A stretch of DNA of 64,000 nt from Rutstroemia sp. NJR-2017a BVV2 (GCA_002946415.1 NJPS01000012.1:620001-684000); one strand, 5' to 3'; shown: positions 25,924 to 37,645, counted from the stretch's first letter. Made by a program: numbers and translations. Notes: generated from the letters alone by a model not told the origin.

Positions 25924-26398
25924 AGGCTAGGCAGTGCGCCCCAATTTTAGGTTTATGGGTCAGTCTGTGTAAGAGAAGCAAGGATGGGTTATGCATGTAG
26001 TAAGTAGTGGGCTTGGGATCGGTTAATGGAGAGTCAAGAGTGACAGGCAAAATACCAGAGGCAAGGAAATGGGGGATGTGGAGGGGACCAGAGCGACGAG
26101 CAAAGAAAAGGGACTACTGTGGAATAATGTCTTGATTCGCTGGGTCAGATGATATTACACTATGAGCTAAAAGCTACACACCTTTGAGCTAATATCTGAC
26201 CTGTTACCTTTTATAGCTTGACTGGAAGCATAGAGGTTTTTGTGTGATAAGTTATGGGCCACCATCACAGAATTACATAATCAGCGGCTCGGAAAAACAT
26301 TTATCCATCACTGATGAAATCTATTGAACCTTCCAAGTAGTTAATCGTGCCGTCGTCAGAGCTATTTCCCGCATCACCAAGGATTGCATACATTCGTT
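25924..26398. other. Intergenic region upstream of DHODH
   Basis: 475 bases containing the 3' flank of the membrane-protein gene and the DHODH promoter. Nothing else was recognised. Confidence 0.5.
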
Positions 26399-28078
26399 AT
26401 GTCAAGCCCGTTATTGCGTTCCCTACGCAATTCGGGGAATTCTTTCGGGCGGCTTCACCAACTTCGATCTCACCCAATTCCGCTTTCTTCCCGATCCAAC
26501 CTTGCGTCCCGACGCTCTGCTTCTACAACAGCGACAGAAGCCAGCTCTCTCCTTACGCGGTCCAAGAATATCCTCTATGGAACTTCAATAACCCTTTTTC
26601 TAGCCTTTGGTTATCTTTATGTTACCGATACTCGAGCCAGCATACACCAGTGGCTTGTTGTGCCCTCCCTTCGTTACATCTACCCGGATGCCGAAGACGC
26701 TCACCATGCGGGCACAAAAGCATTAAAGATCCTCTACTCGATTGGTTTGAACCCTCGCGATCGAGCTTTCAGAGCCACCAATGCGGATGCTGCCGACTTG
26801 AGTGTTTCTGTATTCGGACACAAACTACAAAACCCAATTGGCACATCTGCGGGGCTTGACAAGTTGGCGGAAATCCCAGATGCCCTGTTCGATCTAGGAC
26901 CTGCAATTGTGGAGGTCGGGGGCTGCACACCTTTCGCGCAGGAGGGGAATCCGAAACCCAGAGTTTTCCGCATACCTAGTCAGAAAGCCTTGATCAATCG
27001 ATATGGTCTTAATTCTCTTGGTGCTGATGATATGGCTATGCGGTTGAGGGAACGTGTGCGTCTTTTTGCATATAAAAATGGTTTGGGCGTTGGGAGTGAG
27101 GCGGAGAGAATGGTTTTGGACGGGGAAGTAGGAGTCCCACCCGGAAGCTTACACAAAGGGAAATTACTTGCGGTTCAAGTAGCCAAGAACAAGGATACGA
27201 AGGATGAGGATATTGAGGCCGTCAAGAGAGACTACGTTTACTGTGTCGAAAGATTGGCTCCTTACGCCGATATTCTAGTGGTGAATGTTAGCAGTCCGAA
27301 TACGCCTGGCTTGCGCACATTACAGAAGGTGGAACCACTTTCGCGCATCTTGGAAGGTGTTGTTGGCGCGGCCCAGTCGACAAACCGTAAAACAAAGCCG
27401 AGAGTCATGGTGAAAGTATCGCCAGATGAGGACCAGGATGAGCAGATTGAAGGCATTGTTGAAGCAATCTGGAGAAGTGGTGTTGATGGGGTCATCGTTG
27501 GCAACACAACGAAAAGGAGGGAGAAAGTCGTTCCAAATGATATCACCATCTCGCCGAGGGAAAGAAGAATTCTTGAAGAGCAAGGAGGTTATTCCGGACC
27601 TCAGATGTTCGAAAGAACATTGTCGCTGGTCAAAAGATATAGGTCCCTACTTGACCAGGGGCCACCTCGACAGATTGAGTCTCCGGAATCTGCCTCGAGC
27701 GTGGACAGTGGAAAATCAGAAGTTGAAGGTATCGCATCGACTATTTCTGATAAAGTTGGAGCGGTGAAAGATTCCCTCACCAAACAAGGCGACAGCTTTA
27801 TCAAGAACCAAGAGCGGAAAGTGGTATTTGCTACTGGCGGCATTACGAATGGCAAACAAGCATTGGAGATTTTGAATGCGGGCGCAAGCGTTGCGCAGGT
27901 TTATACGGCAATGTGAGTGCTTTCTTGGCTTGACTTCACCGATATCCCTTTCATAATTTTTGTCTTTCCGTACGCGAGCGAGACTAACAAGGCAACTTCT
28001 AGGGTGTATAGTGGTGCTGGTACAGTTACCCGGATCAAGAAGGAAATTAGCGATGAGATTACCAAAAAGCGATTATAG
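26399..28078 (+). CDS. URA9: Dihydroorotate dehydrogenase, class 2, mitochondrial
   Basis: Two exons, 26399-27912 and 28003-28078, with a 90-nt intron (GTGAGT donor); 529 residues. It oxidises dihydroorotate to orotate, the fourth step of pyrimidine synthesis, passing electrons to ubiquinone at the inner mitochondrial membrane. Residues 1-45 are an Arg/Ser-rich mitochondrial presequence. A transmembrane helix follows (ILYGTSITLFLAFGYLYV). The FMN barrel shows NPIGTSAGLDK, VEVGGCTPFAQEGNPKPR, the catalytic-serine motif NVSSPNTPGLR, VMVKVSPD, VGNTT and the phosphate-binding ATGGITNG and VYSGAG motifs. The last 25 residues come from the second exon. A Ser/Glu/Lys-rich insertion of roughly 60 residues sits before the final barrel strands, as in other fungal class 2 enzymes. 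The start is the first ATG giving the full presequence. Confidence 0.97.
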
Positions 28079-28651
28079 ATGGTGAGATGTACATATATTA
28101 CTGTACTAAAACATTCAGATTAAATGTTAGAACACATGTGTGTGTCATGCTCATGTGCGGGGTAACTGCGAGTTTGAAGGATCATTTATTTTCTTGTCTA
28201 GCCGATTTCGAAGTCAGCTTGTGTAGTTCACCGGTTGTACCACCTCGAGGCTTTTGCCCGGGAACTGCATGCCCATGCTGCGTTGTTTCCACTTGCGGTC
28301 CTCTGCTTATGCCCCTAATGCCTCACTGCATATTCTTTCCGCACACCTCTCGGTCTGCGCCCTACTTATTCCATATGATTCTAAAGTAATATAACGCGAA
28401 CGGTACGGAGCCGCAGCCTTCCCGCGATAAGGCTGTGATGTGTCGAAGCTGGAAAGGAAGATAATTACGAGCCCTTTGCCGGCCTGTTGAAATACTTTCA
28501 ATCTTTTTTCTCATCTTATCATGTCATCCCACTTTCCAATTGTCAATGAAAGCTCCGGTTCATGGATTGAATCATAATTGAATGTAACAGTGAAAGTTGA
28601 CTGTCTCCAGCACAGCTCGCATTTCCTCAAGTTTCTCTGACATTAACCACA
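28079..28651. other. Intergenic region, DHODH to Arg/Ser-rich ORF
   Basis: 573 bases. A 100-codon frame at 28087-28389 has no good start or domain and is taken as chance. The rest is presumably 3' flank of DHODH and promoter of the next gene. Confidence 0.5.
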
Positions 28652-29542
28652 ATGTCTCGTCCTTTTGAAGCCTCAAATATCCGCTACACGAGTAGTTATC
28701 CGTTTTCAAGGAGATCTCGAGAGAGAAAGAATTATGAAATTCAAACCTATGAGCCTTGCGATCGCTGCAATGATTGTCGTCGCGGCTACCGATGCAGACG
28801 ATCTACAGACCCCGACGGCTCTGTCCGCATCACGAAACCATTCCCAATACCCTTCCATGGTCATACAACTCTTCGAGACTACTCGCCCAGGCCCATGAGG
28901 CCTGCACTGAAACGCCCTTATACTAATAGCGAATCCTCTAATGACTACACACACTCCTCCCACGGAATGCTCGATCGACCACATATTTCTTATTACGAAA
29001 GCTATGACGTTCCTGCGCGTCGAAGAAGCAATTCAGTCTCTGACATACATTCATTTCGTCGCAGTGGTCTTGCGGATGCGCCGTATGGACGCAAGAAACC
29101 GTTCGAATATACACCCGCTGAACGAAGCATTCGACCACGGATCGAAATAGTCTATGAGCGGGGTGGTGCGAGGTCTCGGAGCAGGGAGAAAGATTACGAC
29201 ATGGAATATATACCAAGGGGTCGAAGACACGATTCATATCGCGAGAAAGACGAAGATGTCAGAGTATATGATTATGAATACGAATATACTGAGAGGGGAA
29301 GGGGGAGAGAGCGGAGGAGGGAGAGTCCTTCATGGGGGAGAACTTATGAATCTATTTCTAGGGGTGGTGACGAGCGGCCTTTGGAAGTGGTGAACTACAC
29401 GCGGACGAAGGAGATAGTAACGGACTTTGAGAATGGATATAGAGGACGTAGTGGTAGGCGGAGTAGCCGGGACGAGGAGGGGCTCTTTCAGAAAGGCGAC
29501 AGAGTTATAAGGAGGTATGACTTCAGTGACTTGAGATATTGA
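28652..29542 (+). CDS. Arg/Ser/Tyr-rich protein of unknown function with N-terminal Cys cluster
   Basis: Single-exon ORF of 296 residues starting at an ATG in a strong fungal context (CACAATGTC). Near residues 36-48 lies a compact cysteine cluster, CDRCNDCRRGYRC (C-x2-C-x2-C-x5-C), which could bind a metal. The rest is highly charged and disordered-looking, rich in Arg, Ser, Tyr and Glu, with repeated YDYEYEYTERGRGRERRRE-like and SRSREKDYD segments. Such RS/RE-rich tracts are common in RNA-associated nuclear proteins, but no RRM or other domain is present, so that role is only a possibility. I do not recognise an orthologue. The uninterrupted length, start context and coherent composition favour a real gene. 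Confidence 0.6.
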   Translation: MSRPFEASNIRYTSSYPFSRRSRERKNYEIQTYEPCDRCNDCRRGYRCRRSTDPDGSVRITKPFPIPFHGHTTLRDYSPRPMRPALKRPYTNSESSNDYTHSSHGMLDRPHISYYESYDVPARRRSNSVSDIHSFRRSGLADAPYGRKKPFEYTPAERSIRPRIEIVYERGGARSRSREKDYDMEYIPRGRRHDSYREKDEDVRVYDYEYEYTERGRGRERRRESPSWGRTYESISRGGDERPLEVVNYTRTKEIVTDFENGYRGRSGRRSSRDEEGLFQKGDRVIRRYDFSDLRY

Positions 29543-30003
29543 CGGACGAAGATGTCGCGATACGGACTCATCGGTGACCTAAAAGTGCAAGTTTGCTAGT
29601 CTGGTTTAAGTTCGATTTGTTGCCTTTTTGCCATATCGTTAAGTTCAAAGTTCCAAGGATTTTCGTCGTGGGTTGCGTTCACCTTTCTTTTTTTTTCGTA
29701 TGGGTTGATGGTCGCTGGGTTTTTGGGTTTCACATTTTCAGTTCACGTTTGTGCTCTTGAATTCCGGTTCAAGATCAATGGTTGAATGATTTCTGTAAGA
29801 TAGATACAATACTACAACAACGACTTCGGAACACCTGTATTTATGATTGCAAACCACTGCACGATTGACTCGGGAAAGATATACCGAATTGCTGATCTAG
29901 GCTGATGCTGAATTGGCTCTACTTACGCGTAGCTGGCTCTCGACTATACAAACGACTGGCAACTGTGTATAGAAGCCAGACTCGAGGACCGAGGAGCTCT
30001 AGA
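29543..30003. other. Intergenic region between convergent genes
   Basis: 461 bases between the stop of the Arg/Ser-rich ORF (plus) and the stop of the broken small gene (minus). It contains a short T-tract near 29690. Nothing else was seen. Confidence 0.5.
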
Positions 30004-30582
30004 TTATGCAGCATTCGAGTTTGACTTCTTGCCTTTGGGCTTGTTCTTCTGTTTTTTGCTTGCCTTGTCTGTCTTGTCTGCCCTGTCTGCATTTGCTACA
30101 CTCTCTTTGTTGGTAGCAGTAGGAACGGAAGCAGATGATTTGGGAGTTGAAGCAGAAGCAGAAGCAGTAGTAGTCTTACCAGTAACACCAGCATCTTTCG
30201 AACTCTCTCCCCGCTTTGGGGATGCACCTCTCTTAGTAAGTTTCTTTTCAACATCCGCCTACAGCCGTTCTGGCTCCCTCTGTTCCTGTTTATCCTTCAG
30301 CTCGTTATGGGTACTCTGCAACCTACCCGTCAGGCGTTTATATAGCGCATCTTCCTACCACGAAAGTTCTTCGAGCCTATCCCGCGAAGACATTCCAGAG
30401 AAGACTTGTTTCATTTCGGAGAGTCTCCGAGCTTGCGATTTATGGGCCCTGCAAGAACAGAGAAGAAAGAAAGTGTGTCAGAATGGGAGATCTCTGGACA
30501 ATTATTTAGGACAGTATACTTACTTTCCATGGCCGCTGGTATTTTTACCACTTCCAGGGGGTGTTAAATGACCTCCGAGCAT
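30004..30582 (-). pseudogene. Small two-exon gene interrupted by two in-frame TAG codons
   Basis: On the minus strand, exon 30582-30524 (starting MLGGHLTPPGSGKNTSG) joins exon 30448-30004 across a 75-nt intron with a GTAAGT donor and TTCTTGCAG acceptor. The joined length is 504 bases, exactly 168 codons ending in TAA. The frame is intact from end to end except for two TAG codons, at 30357-30355 (after EELSW) and 30261-30259 (after EPERL). The encoded sequence looks like a genuine protein: a charged helical middle (EDALYKRLTGRLQ, NELKDKQEQREPE, ADVEKKLTKRG) and a Lys-rich, Ser/Thr/Ala-rich tail ending in KKQKNKPKGKKSNSNAA, suggestive of a nuclear protein. I do not recognise the family. The ORF is either recently disabled, by CAG-to-TAG changes in a Gln-tolerant helix, or recoded. 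The preserved splice sites and the absence of frameshifts argue that decay is recent or constrained. Confidence 0.65.
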
Positions 30583-31901
30583 GATGAATGGTTCTTGTTA
30601 TTTCCTCTAGGAACTTCGGTAAATGGGAGGAAAACTGAAGTGGATGTGAAAATGAAAATGAAAATGATTGAGGATGCAGATTACTGGGAATCCAAAATCG
30701 ACAGACGATACTTATATATGTGTAAACTCCTAGGGCCAAAACAGGCCCATATCTCGAAGCCTATTAGGCACCAGTCTACAACAACAAATTCTCTCTCAAC
30801 GAACCTTGTCTATGTCTACTCCTTGGCCGGCCGGCCGGCCGCAACATGGTGGAGATCAATCCGTTCTTCGCTGGTACCAAACCATTTCGACACTTACCCA
30901 GTCCGCTGTTAGGATTAAGACCGGTAAAGCTTTTTGCAAATTCGGACTTGGTTGGGGGTCGGAGGGGTTGGCACATAATGACTTGGGAGTAATACCAACT
31001 AACATCTATCTATATGTCGGAACGACCATGTTAAACATCGGGCATTTATTTTTCACTTGTATCTTAGATACAGCAAGGAGGGGGCATCCAGTTGGGTCGG
31101 GGGGGGTTGCGAGCTCATCTTTCCGGGTGACTGCGCGAATCATACGTTGTTTATTCAGGAGTGTCTCCTAACAAATATGAAACATTAGTTAGTGTCTTCA
31201 CAAGTGACACGAGGAAAGTGTTAAACTTACGTCGACGTATTCATGTGAATGAGAAGATGAATCCTTGTCTTCGTCTTCGAGGGAAGTAGAAGAAGAATCC
31301 CAATGATCAAGGCCATAGCGAGATGATCGACTCAAATCCCTTGTATCGAAAAACAACCCGCGGTATCTCGTTGAGTGAATGTGTTTCAAACGACGTTCTC
31401 CTACCTACCTTCCGCACTCTTCTGTATCCATTGAAAGACAGGAAAATCTGTAAAAGCGATAGGGACGACGGCTTGAGGTGACGGTTAAAGCCGTTAAATT
31501 CATGCGAGGAATTGTATAATAGAGATAAAACCTTGTAGGTTTGGAAAGCCAAGGTCGATTCTGACTTGGAATAGGGTGGAGTGACTGCTGCATATTCAAT
31601 AACAGATACTTTCTAGACCGCAGTGCACCGATCGAGATGACTCTCCGCTGTTTCCCATACAGTAAACCAGCTTCTGGAGGCAAACCAAGACTCTGGCTAG
31701 TGGAGATCCATGCTGAGCACGAACGAGAACATGAACCATCATTCCTCGATTAATGCACTAAGGGTATCAAAGAGAATGCGATAACTCTCAAATACCCCGC
31801 CCCTAACCATCCGAATGAAACAAACCAAATCACCAGGAAGTCCAAATTCAACACCATCCGTCCGCTCGGAAACCTCCTCTTTCTCGTTCAGCCTGACCCC
31901 T
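30583..31901. other. Intergenic region between the two broken genes
   Basis: 1.3 kb between the start of the small broken gene and the end of the NLR relic, both on the minus strand. It contains a 16-bp (GGCC)4 palindrome at 30825-30840. Short ORFs here have no domain or start support. Confidence 0.5.
30825..30840. repeat. (GGCC)4 perfect palindrome
   Basis: Sixteen bases of uninterrupted GGCC repeats, self-complementary over the full length, in otherwise mixed-composition DNA. Confidence 0.95.
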
Positions 31902-34900
31902 TCAGTCCTCCCTGAACAACTCCAGAATCTCGACATTCCCACATGCAGCTGCAACATCCAACGGAGTTCTATGTGTGTTATCCTCCACCCTGGCATCCAA
32001 TCCCATATCCACCAAAAGTTTAAACGCGTCTACCAGATCCTCTATCCTCAGCTTCTTTACATCTGCTCTGACCTGTTCCTTCTCCGTCATGCTTTTTGGT
32101 AGCAACTCTGGCTCTGTTATTCGTTTCGCGAGTATATGGAGAACAGTTTCGCCTGCATTGTTCTTGTAAAAGATGTCTGCACCGTTCTTGAGAAGGATAG
32201 GTAGGCATGTCCGCGTAGGATAGGGATCGTCCTTCGGAAGTATATCCTTCAAGGTTTCATTATATTCATGCTCTGCATGTTGGAGATACCAGAAGATGGG
32301 AGTCTCGCCAACGGAATTAACAGAGTTGATACAGACCTTTTGTTCAATGTAGGTTTGGAAACTCTTGGCCGTGTCAGATTTGTGCAATGAGTTAGAAAGA
32401 TAGTGTAGCACCGTGTTACCATTCGGGTTGGGCTCTAAAACGTTTGCCCTAGCTTCAATCAGAGCATTAATAGGCCAAACGCGTTTCTTGGCTACGGCTA
32501 CATGCATTGGTGTCAAGCCTGCTTTATTCTTTTGGTGCAATATTATTGGAGCATCTTTGATGAAGACTGCGACGGCTTCATCAAATCTTGAGTTTGGGCA
32601 AGGGTTATTAGCAAGAAGGTGATTTAAGACGTTATTCCCATCGTTATCTTGTACTAATAAGTTTGCTCCTAGGTTATATAACCTATGGGCAGGTATTAGT
32701 TCGGTTTCGGTCACGTCTTCTTCCTCCATGTCAGAGACCGGATCCTCCCTAATTAGAGAGGTTAGAGAGGTGTTGATACCCATTCGAACATATATTTGTG
32801 GAAGTGCTGTTCCAAATCGAGATCGAGATGCTGCCAAGAGTAATGTGCATCCAGATGAATCTCTTATTTCAAGGTCGAGGTCCTTGATCTCATAGAATGG
32901 CTCCAGAATCCCACCCTGTTCGAGTAGATTATGTAGGACGGTTTTCTGCCGACCACCGCTTTCGATATTACAGTTCGCACTAAGACCAATTAATACCCGT
33001 AAAGCGACGATGTTAAGTGTTTCGATGGCGTAGAATACGACATGTTTACTTCCGGCGTTGACATCTACGCCATGTTGGACAAGGAAACGAAGTTGGTCGA
33101 CGTTGTCTAGTACCCCTCGAAGACAAGTGTATCCATCTCCGTCTATCGAATTTGGATCTAGACCGTATTGAAGGAGCAGAAGCAATTTTTCCCCTCTTGT
33201 TGTATACATAATGCATAGTGCTTTGGCTCCTACGGCTTTGCAAACTCTTGATGTTCGGATCTGCCCCGTGTTCCAACAAGTATTTCATTGCCCCTAGTTT
33301 CCACCATGCATTTCCTCTTACTAGTTCATGCAATGGTGCAAGTAGTCCATATTCAGGATGACTAAAGTGAACCTCACCAATACATCCGCAGTTCACGTCT
33401 GCACCGAATTCCTCCACCAGAACTCTAATAACGTCTAGATTTGGGAGATCTCTCGCACAAGCTACCATCAGAAAAGGAGTTATTGTCTTGTCTTTATCGA
33501 TGGATTGAACGCCATTCACCCATGGCTGCTTGACGGTATTCCCGAGTGCTTTTAACAAAGATGCATATCCGGAAGAGACAACTACTTGTAAAAAGTTATT
33601 GGGTCCTGGTCTTGGAGTAAAATTGACACCCATGACCACAAGTTCCCTGAGGAGATCATACTTTTCCAGAGCAAGCAATTGACTACAAATCACAAGGTTA
33701 TCTTCGCCAGGTGTGAGCTTTGGTTGTATGAGTTTAGGTAAATGGATGGATCTCAGTCGTAGGTAGTCTCCAGCAAAGTCCAGTTTGTTAACTGGTGTAT
33801 TTGGGCCTATGGTAGAAGGGTTCTCAAATTTGCTAGGATATCTTTCTTTCGCATAAGGTAGAAGCACATCGAGTATTGGTTCGCATTCAGCATTTATCGC
33901 CATTTCGATGGCAGATTGTCTATAGCCACAAGCAAATACCGTTTGAAACACGTCAACGCCATGATTGAGAAGCATCATCACTATTTCGCCAATCCTTGTT
34001 GATTCTATATCAAGGTGACTTCCTTTCGGGGGCCGTGGGTTCAAAGATGCAATAATTGAAGGTTTTTTAGAGAGAATCATTTGCTCCACCATGGGCCGCT
34101 GTGGATCTTCCATTAGAATGCCAGCAGCATCCAGAATGGATTTAGGCGATAATTTCCGTCCCATGGATGACCAAAGAATTTCCTCGTCCCTATACTCGGT
34201 ACAGGAATGCAGCGCTGTAGTCGAACGTGAGACTTCACGCTTAATTGTGGCTCCAGCATCAAGCAGTAGTCTCACGCTTTCGGGTCGACCAGATCGACAC
34301 GCGTCGTGTATCGCTGTCTTTCCCGATTTGTCCTGCATGTCTAAAATATGGGACTGAAAAATTAGGGAATAGTGGTCCAGCAGATAGCCAATGATATTAG
34401 GCTGACGCACTCGAGATGCAATATGCAGTGCGGTTCTACCCTCCAGAGTCGTTGCTGTAGCGTCAGCACCACTTTCAACTAGCTGCTTTACATAACTCTC
34501 GGATATGGAAGCAGCTAAATGTATCGGTCGAATGCCATTCCTATCACGTAACTCGAGACACTTCTTAAGTTCGGATTCGAGAATTTGTTGTAATGAATCA
34601 TTACGCCTTCTTATTCCGCAGATCATATGCAGCGGAGTTTGACCCATATTGTTCCGCGCGGTAGCAGATAAACCCCTTCCAAGAAGGAATTGCAAGAGGA
34701 TGTTTAAATTGGAAGCCTTTCCGATTTCGTGGAGTAATGTATTACCAGCGTGGTTGACAGCGAAGAAGTCCGCCCCCTTGTCTGCCAAGTATTCAAAGAG
34801 TGCGATACTACCTCCCATTTTACAGAGAAAATGCAGTATTGTGTTACCTTCATAGTCGCGCGCATCTTTGGTAGCCCCCATATCAAGTAAAATAGGGACA

Positions 34901-37645
34901 AATATGCCATATTTGAATGCATTATTGGCCAGCGTCCGAAGCAAAAGGGTTCGGCCATCGTAGTCTGTAGTTTCCAAACTATCTCCATGCTTGAGTAACG
35001 CGGGTATAACATGCCGCTGTATTTTATCGTAAAAGTAATCCTAGCGGAGGACGGCGTCTTGATGCGACAGCAAGAGTAGTAATGGGGTGAGCCCTTCATT
35101 GTTTCTCTCGGTGGGGTCATATCCAGCCTCCAAAAGGTCTGTCACCATTGTTGCCCAAGATTCGACTCTGTCATCTGAGCCGGCTCCTTTGAGCTTGAGT
35201 ATCACTAGATGTAGTGCAGTATTCCCTTGGGAATCTTTTGCATTACAATCTCTGATATGATGGAGGATTGGCTGTAAATGTCCCTCGTATGAATTTGTGA
35301 TGATTGAATGCAAGGGCGTGTTCCCATCCTCGTTACGTCTTGCACTGATGTCTACTTGATATTTTACGAGAAGGTTCATCCTTCGAGCAACATGTGATTG
35401 TAGGCAGAGTTTGTGTAGAACAGTATTGCCTTTGTCATCTCGAACATTTGGATCGGCCCCTTTCTCCAGTAACAATTCCGCAAGCTCATACGAAAACCTC
35501 TGGTCTAGAAGGGCGACAGCGAAGTGCAAAGCTATCTGACCATGTTTAGTGGCACAGTTAACATCTGCACCAGCGTTAATGAGCTGATGGAAGCAATTTT
35601 TCCAGTTCGCGTGTTCTATTTCGGTTGATAAACGCGTGCAGGAATGGTAAGCCAAGACATGAAGTGGAGTGAGCATAAGTTTCGTTCTTTGGTTTGGGTC
35701 TGCACCATGAGCAAACAAAATATTGACAATTAATGGAAGTCGCCTTCTAATTGCGTGATGAAGAGGTCGATCATGTGTCTCGTCATCACCGTTCAGATTA
35801 ACATAGGGTGATGCTAGAATCGCTTCAACGGCAGCCGGTTTGTTACGCTCAATTGCATAACGGAGCGCATAAATTAGCTTCTCCGGTGGTATATAAGGGA
35901 TCATTTCAATCAAAGAATCAACTGCGTCAGAAGTGCAGACTAGGTATAGAGCTGAGACATTTCTTGCACCGTCTACCATGACACTGACTCCCTCGTTAAC
36001 AGTGACCAAGGAGTTTGCTCCCGCTACCAATAATCGGTTTACAACGAGTGAATGATTTGCTTGGGTAGCATAATGTAATGGTTTGAAGCCCCAGAGATCA
36101 TCGCCGTGATTCACGTCAGGATCGTGGGCTATGAGCAATTCCACCATGTCAAGAACCCCATGCTCCGATGCAAGCATTAGAGGGGTCAAATGCTTGGCCT
36201 GGCGACTCGGTTTTTTGACTTCGGCACCACAAGCCAGGAGGTGTTGAGCGTAACTTGTCAAACCACATGCAGCGGCCACCTAGACCAGGTCAAGTCAATC
36301 CAAGCAAGAAATCTATGTCGTCCATTAAAATGGAAGAAACTATTCAACCACTCGAATACTTCTGATTTTCCGGTTTGAAAGTCCGGGCCTTGAATATACT
36401 CGTCGTTCCCCACTTCTAGAGCCCTTAAGTGAACATGCCAATTCTTTACAGCATAGTCAATAAAAGGGAATTGAATGTTGAAGTCATGAATTTGAGCGAT
36501 ATCATTATATACGTGCTGTGGTGATTTGGTTTTATGAGGGCGGATGTGCCAATCATCCAAGCATTCTATGTACTTTAAACAAGCGTAAGCAAGTTCATAA
36601 TGAGTCGGCTTTGGTAGGATGACAGGAAATTGAGGGTGAAATGAAGACGATGCCCTGCATCGTTCAGTGTCTGTCAGATACTCCGTGAAGGAATGGTGAA
36701 TGTAAGCCATGTCAGGGACCATGTTTCTTAAATGCTCTATCAGTTCATCCATCATGAGGCGTGAATACAGGAATGAGCCCTTTGCTTACTTTCCATCGAT
36801 CGTTTGAATGCAACCTTGATATCATCGGATAGATCTGACCGACGGCTCAGTCTGTGTCCGACGTAGGTGGATATATCTCTATCGACCATGGCTGGGTTAA
36901 GTCGAAGTTGCACCACCGAGGGTTTCTTCAAGTGAGCTTCAATCCAAGGTAGCGGGCGACTTGTCATTGGAACCTTGATTGACGATGGTCTGCGTTTCCC
37001 AAGCTCAACGAGGCTATCCAGAAAGGACTTCCCAGCCATGTCCATCTCGTCGAAGTCCATCAATTATGCAATAGACCTTAGATAGTAAATCAAGACAATA
37101 TAGCAAATGTGACCAAAATTCGCTTGTCGGAACACTTTCAGAGGCCCGCCCATTGTCAATGAGTCGTCTCATGTGTTTTCGCAACGTTTGGCTGTGAGGT
37201 AGCAGCTGGGAAATGAAGTCCCTGGTAACATAGTTGGGGTCGTGGTTGGTAGCAACAATCTGACGGAAAAAGAAGAAGAGAACCGGTACATTCTCTCCCT
37301 GTGCCAGTCGAGATGCAGTAACAGCAGCAAACACACTTTTGCCGACGCCTGCTGTAGCTTTGATCCAGAGGGAGCATGCGAAGGAGAATCGTGCCATTTT
37401 CGAAATGCATCTGTATCTTGCGTCCACAAATTCGTGCCAGCAATGTGTGATCGCAAGTGTTTCTGGTATTCGCTGGAGTCGTTAAGATAGTCTGTGTGGT
37501 CTAGCCATTTCTGGATTTTCTCGATGGTTTCTCCATCTACTTCGAGATCATCCGGTTCGCTCTCAGGCTCGCTCTGAACCTCGTCGACAAACACAAAGTG
37601 CGGATCGTTCTGATCGGACGGCACGGATTTCATTGGAGGAGACAT
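31902..37645 (-). pseudogene. NACHT-ankyrin NLR (STAND NTPase) relic, multiply frame-broken
   Basis: A 5.7-kb minus-strand coding relic. From 37645 it starts MSPPMKSVPSDQND and reads an IQKWLDHTDYLNDSSEYQKH leader. The NACHT NTPase has Walker A ATAGVGKS and Walker B CIIDGL-DEMD, then SRPLPWIEAHL and SFLYSRLMMDELIEHL. A linker with WLNSFFHFNGRHRFLAWID precedes roughly 1,400 residues of ankyrin repeats (TPLHVLAYHSC, NTVLHKLCLQ, TALHIASR, TPLDVAAACGN) to a natural stop at 31902. Such proteins are fungal NLR-type receptors linked to non-self recognition. Frame is lost near 37376 (before SLWIK), 37052 (inside Walker B), 36787 (before AKGSF), about 36285 (linker to ankyrins) and about 33240, and a TAG lies in frame at 35043-35041. 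The first two shifts compensate each other. Intact neighbours argue against generally poor sequence, so this is called a pseudogene. A possible leader intron is 37750-37658. Confidence 0.85.

Noticed and set aside
36781..36790. GTAAGC as an NLR intron donor at the third frame break
   Set aside because: Any downstream acceptor would delete the conserved SFLYSRLMMDEL motif, so a one-base deletion explains the site better.
37242..37490. Plus-strand ORF opposite the NLR NTPase
   Set aside because: Antisense shadow of the Walker A region with no domain of its own.
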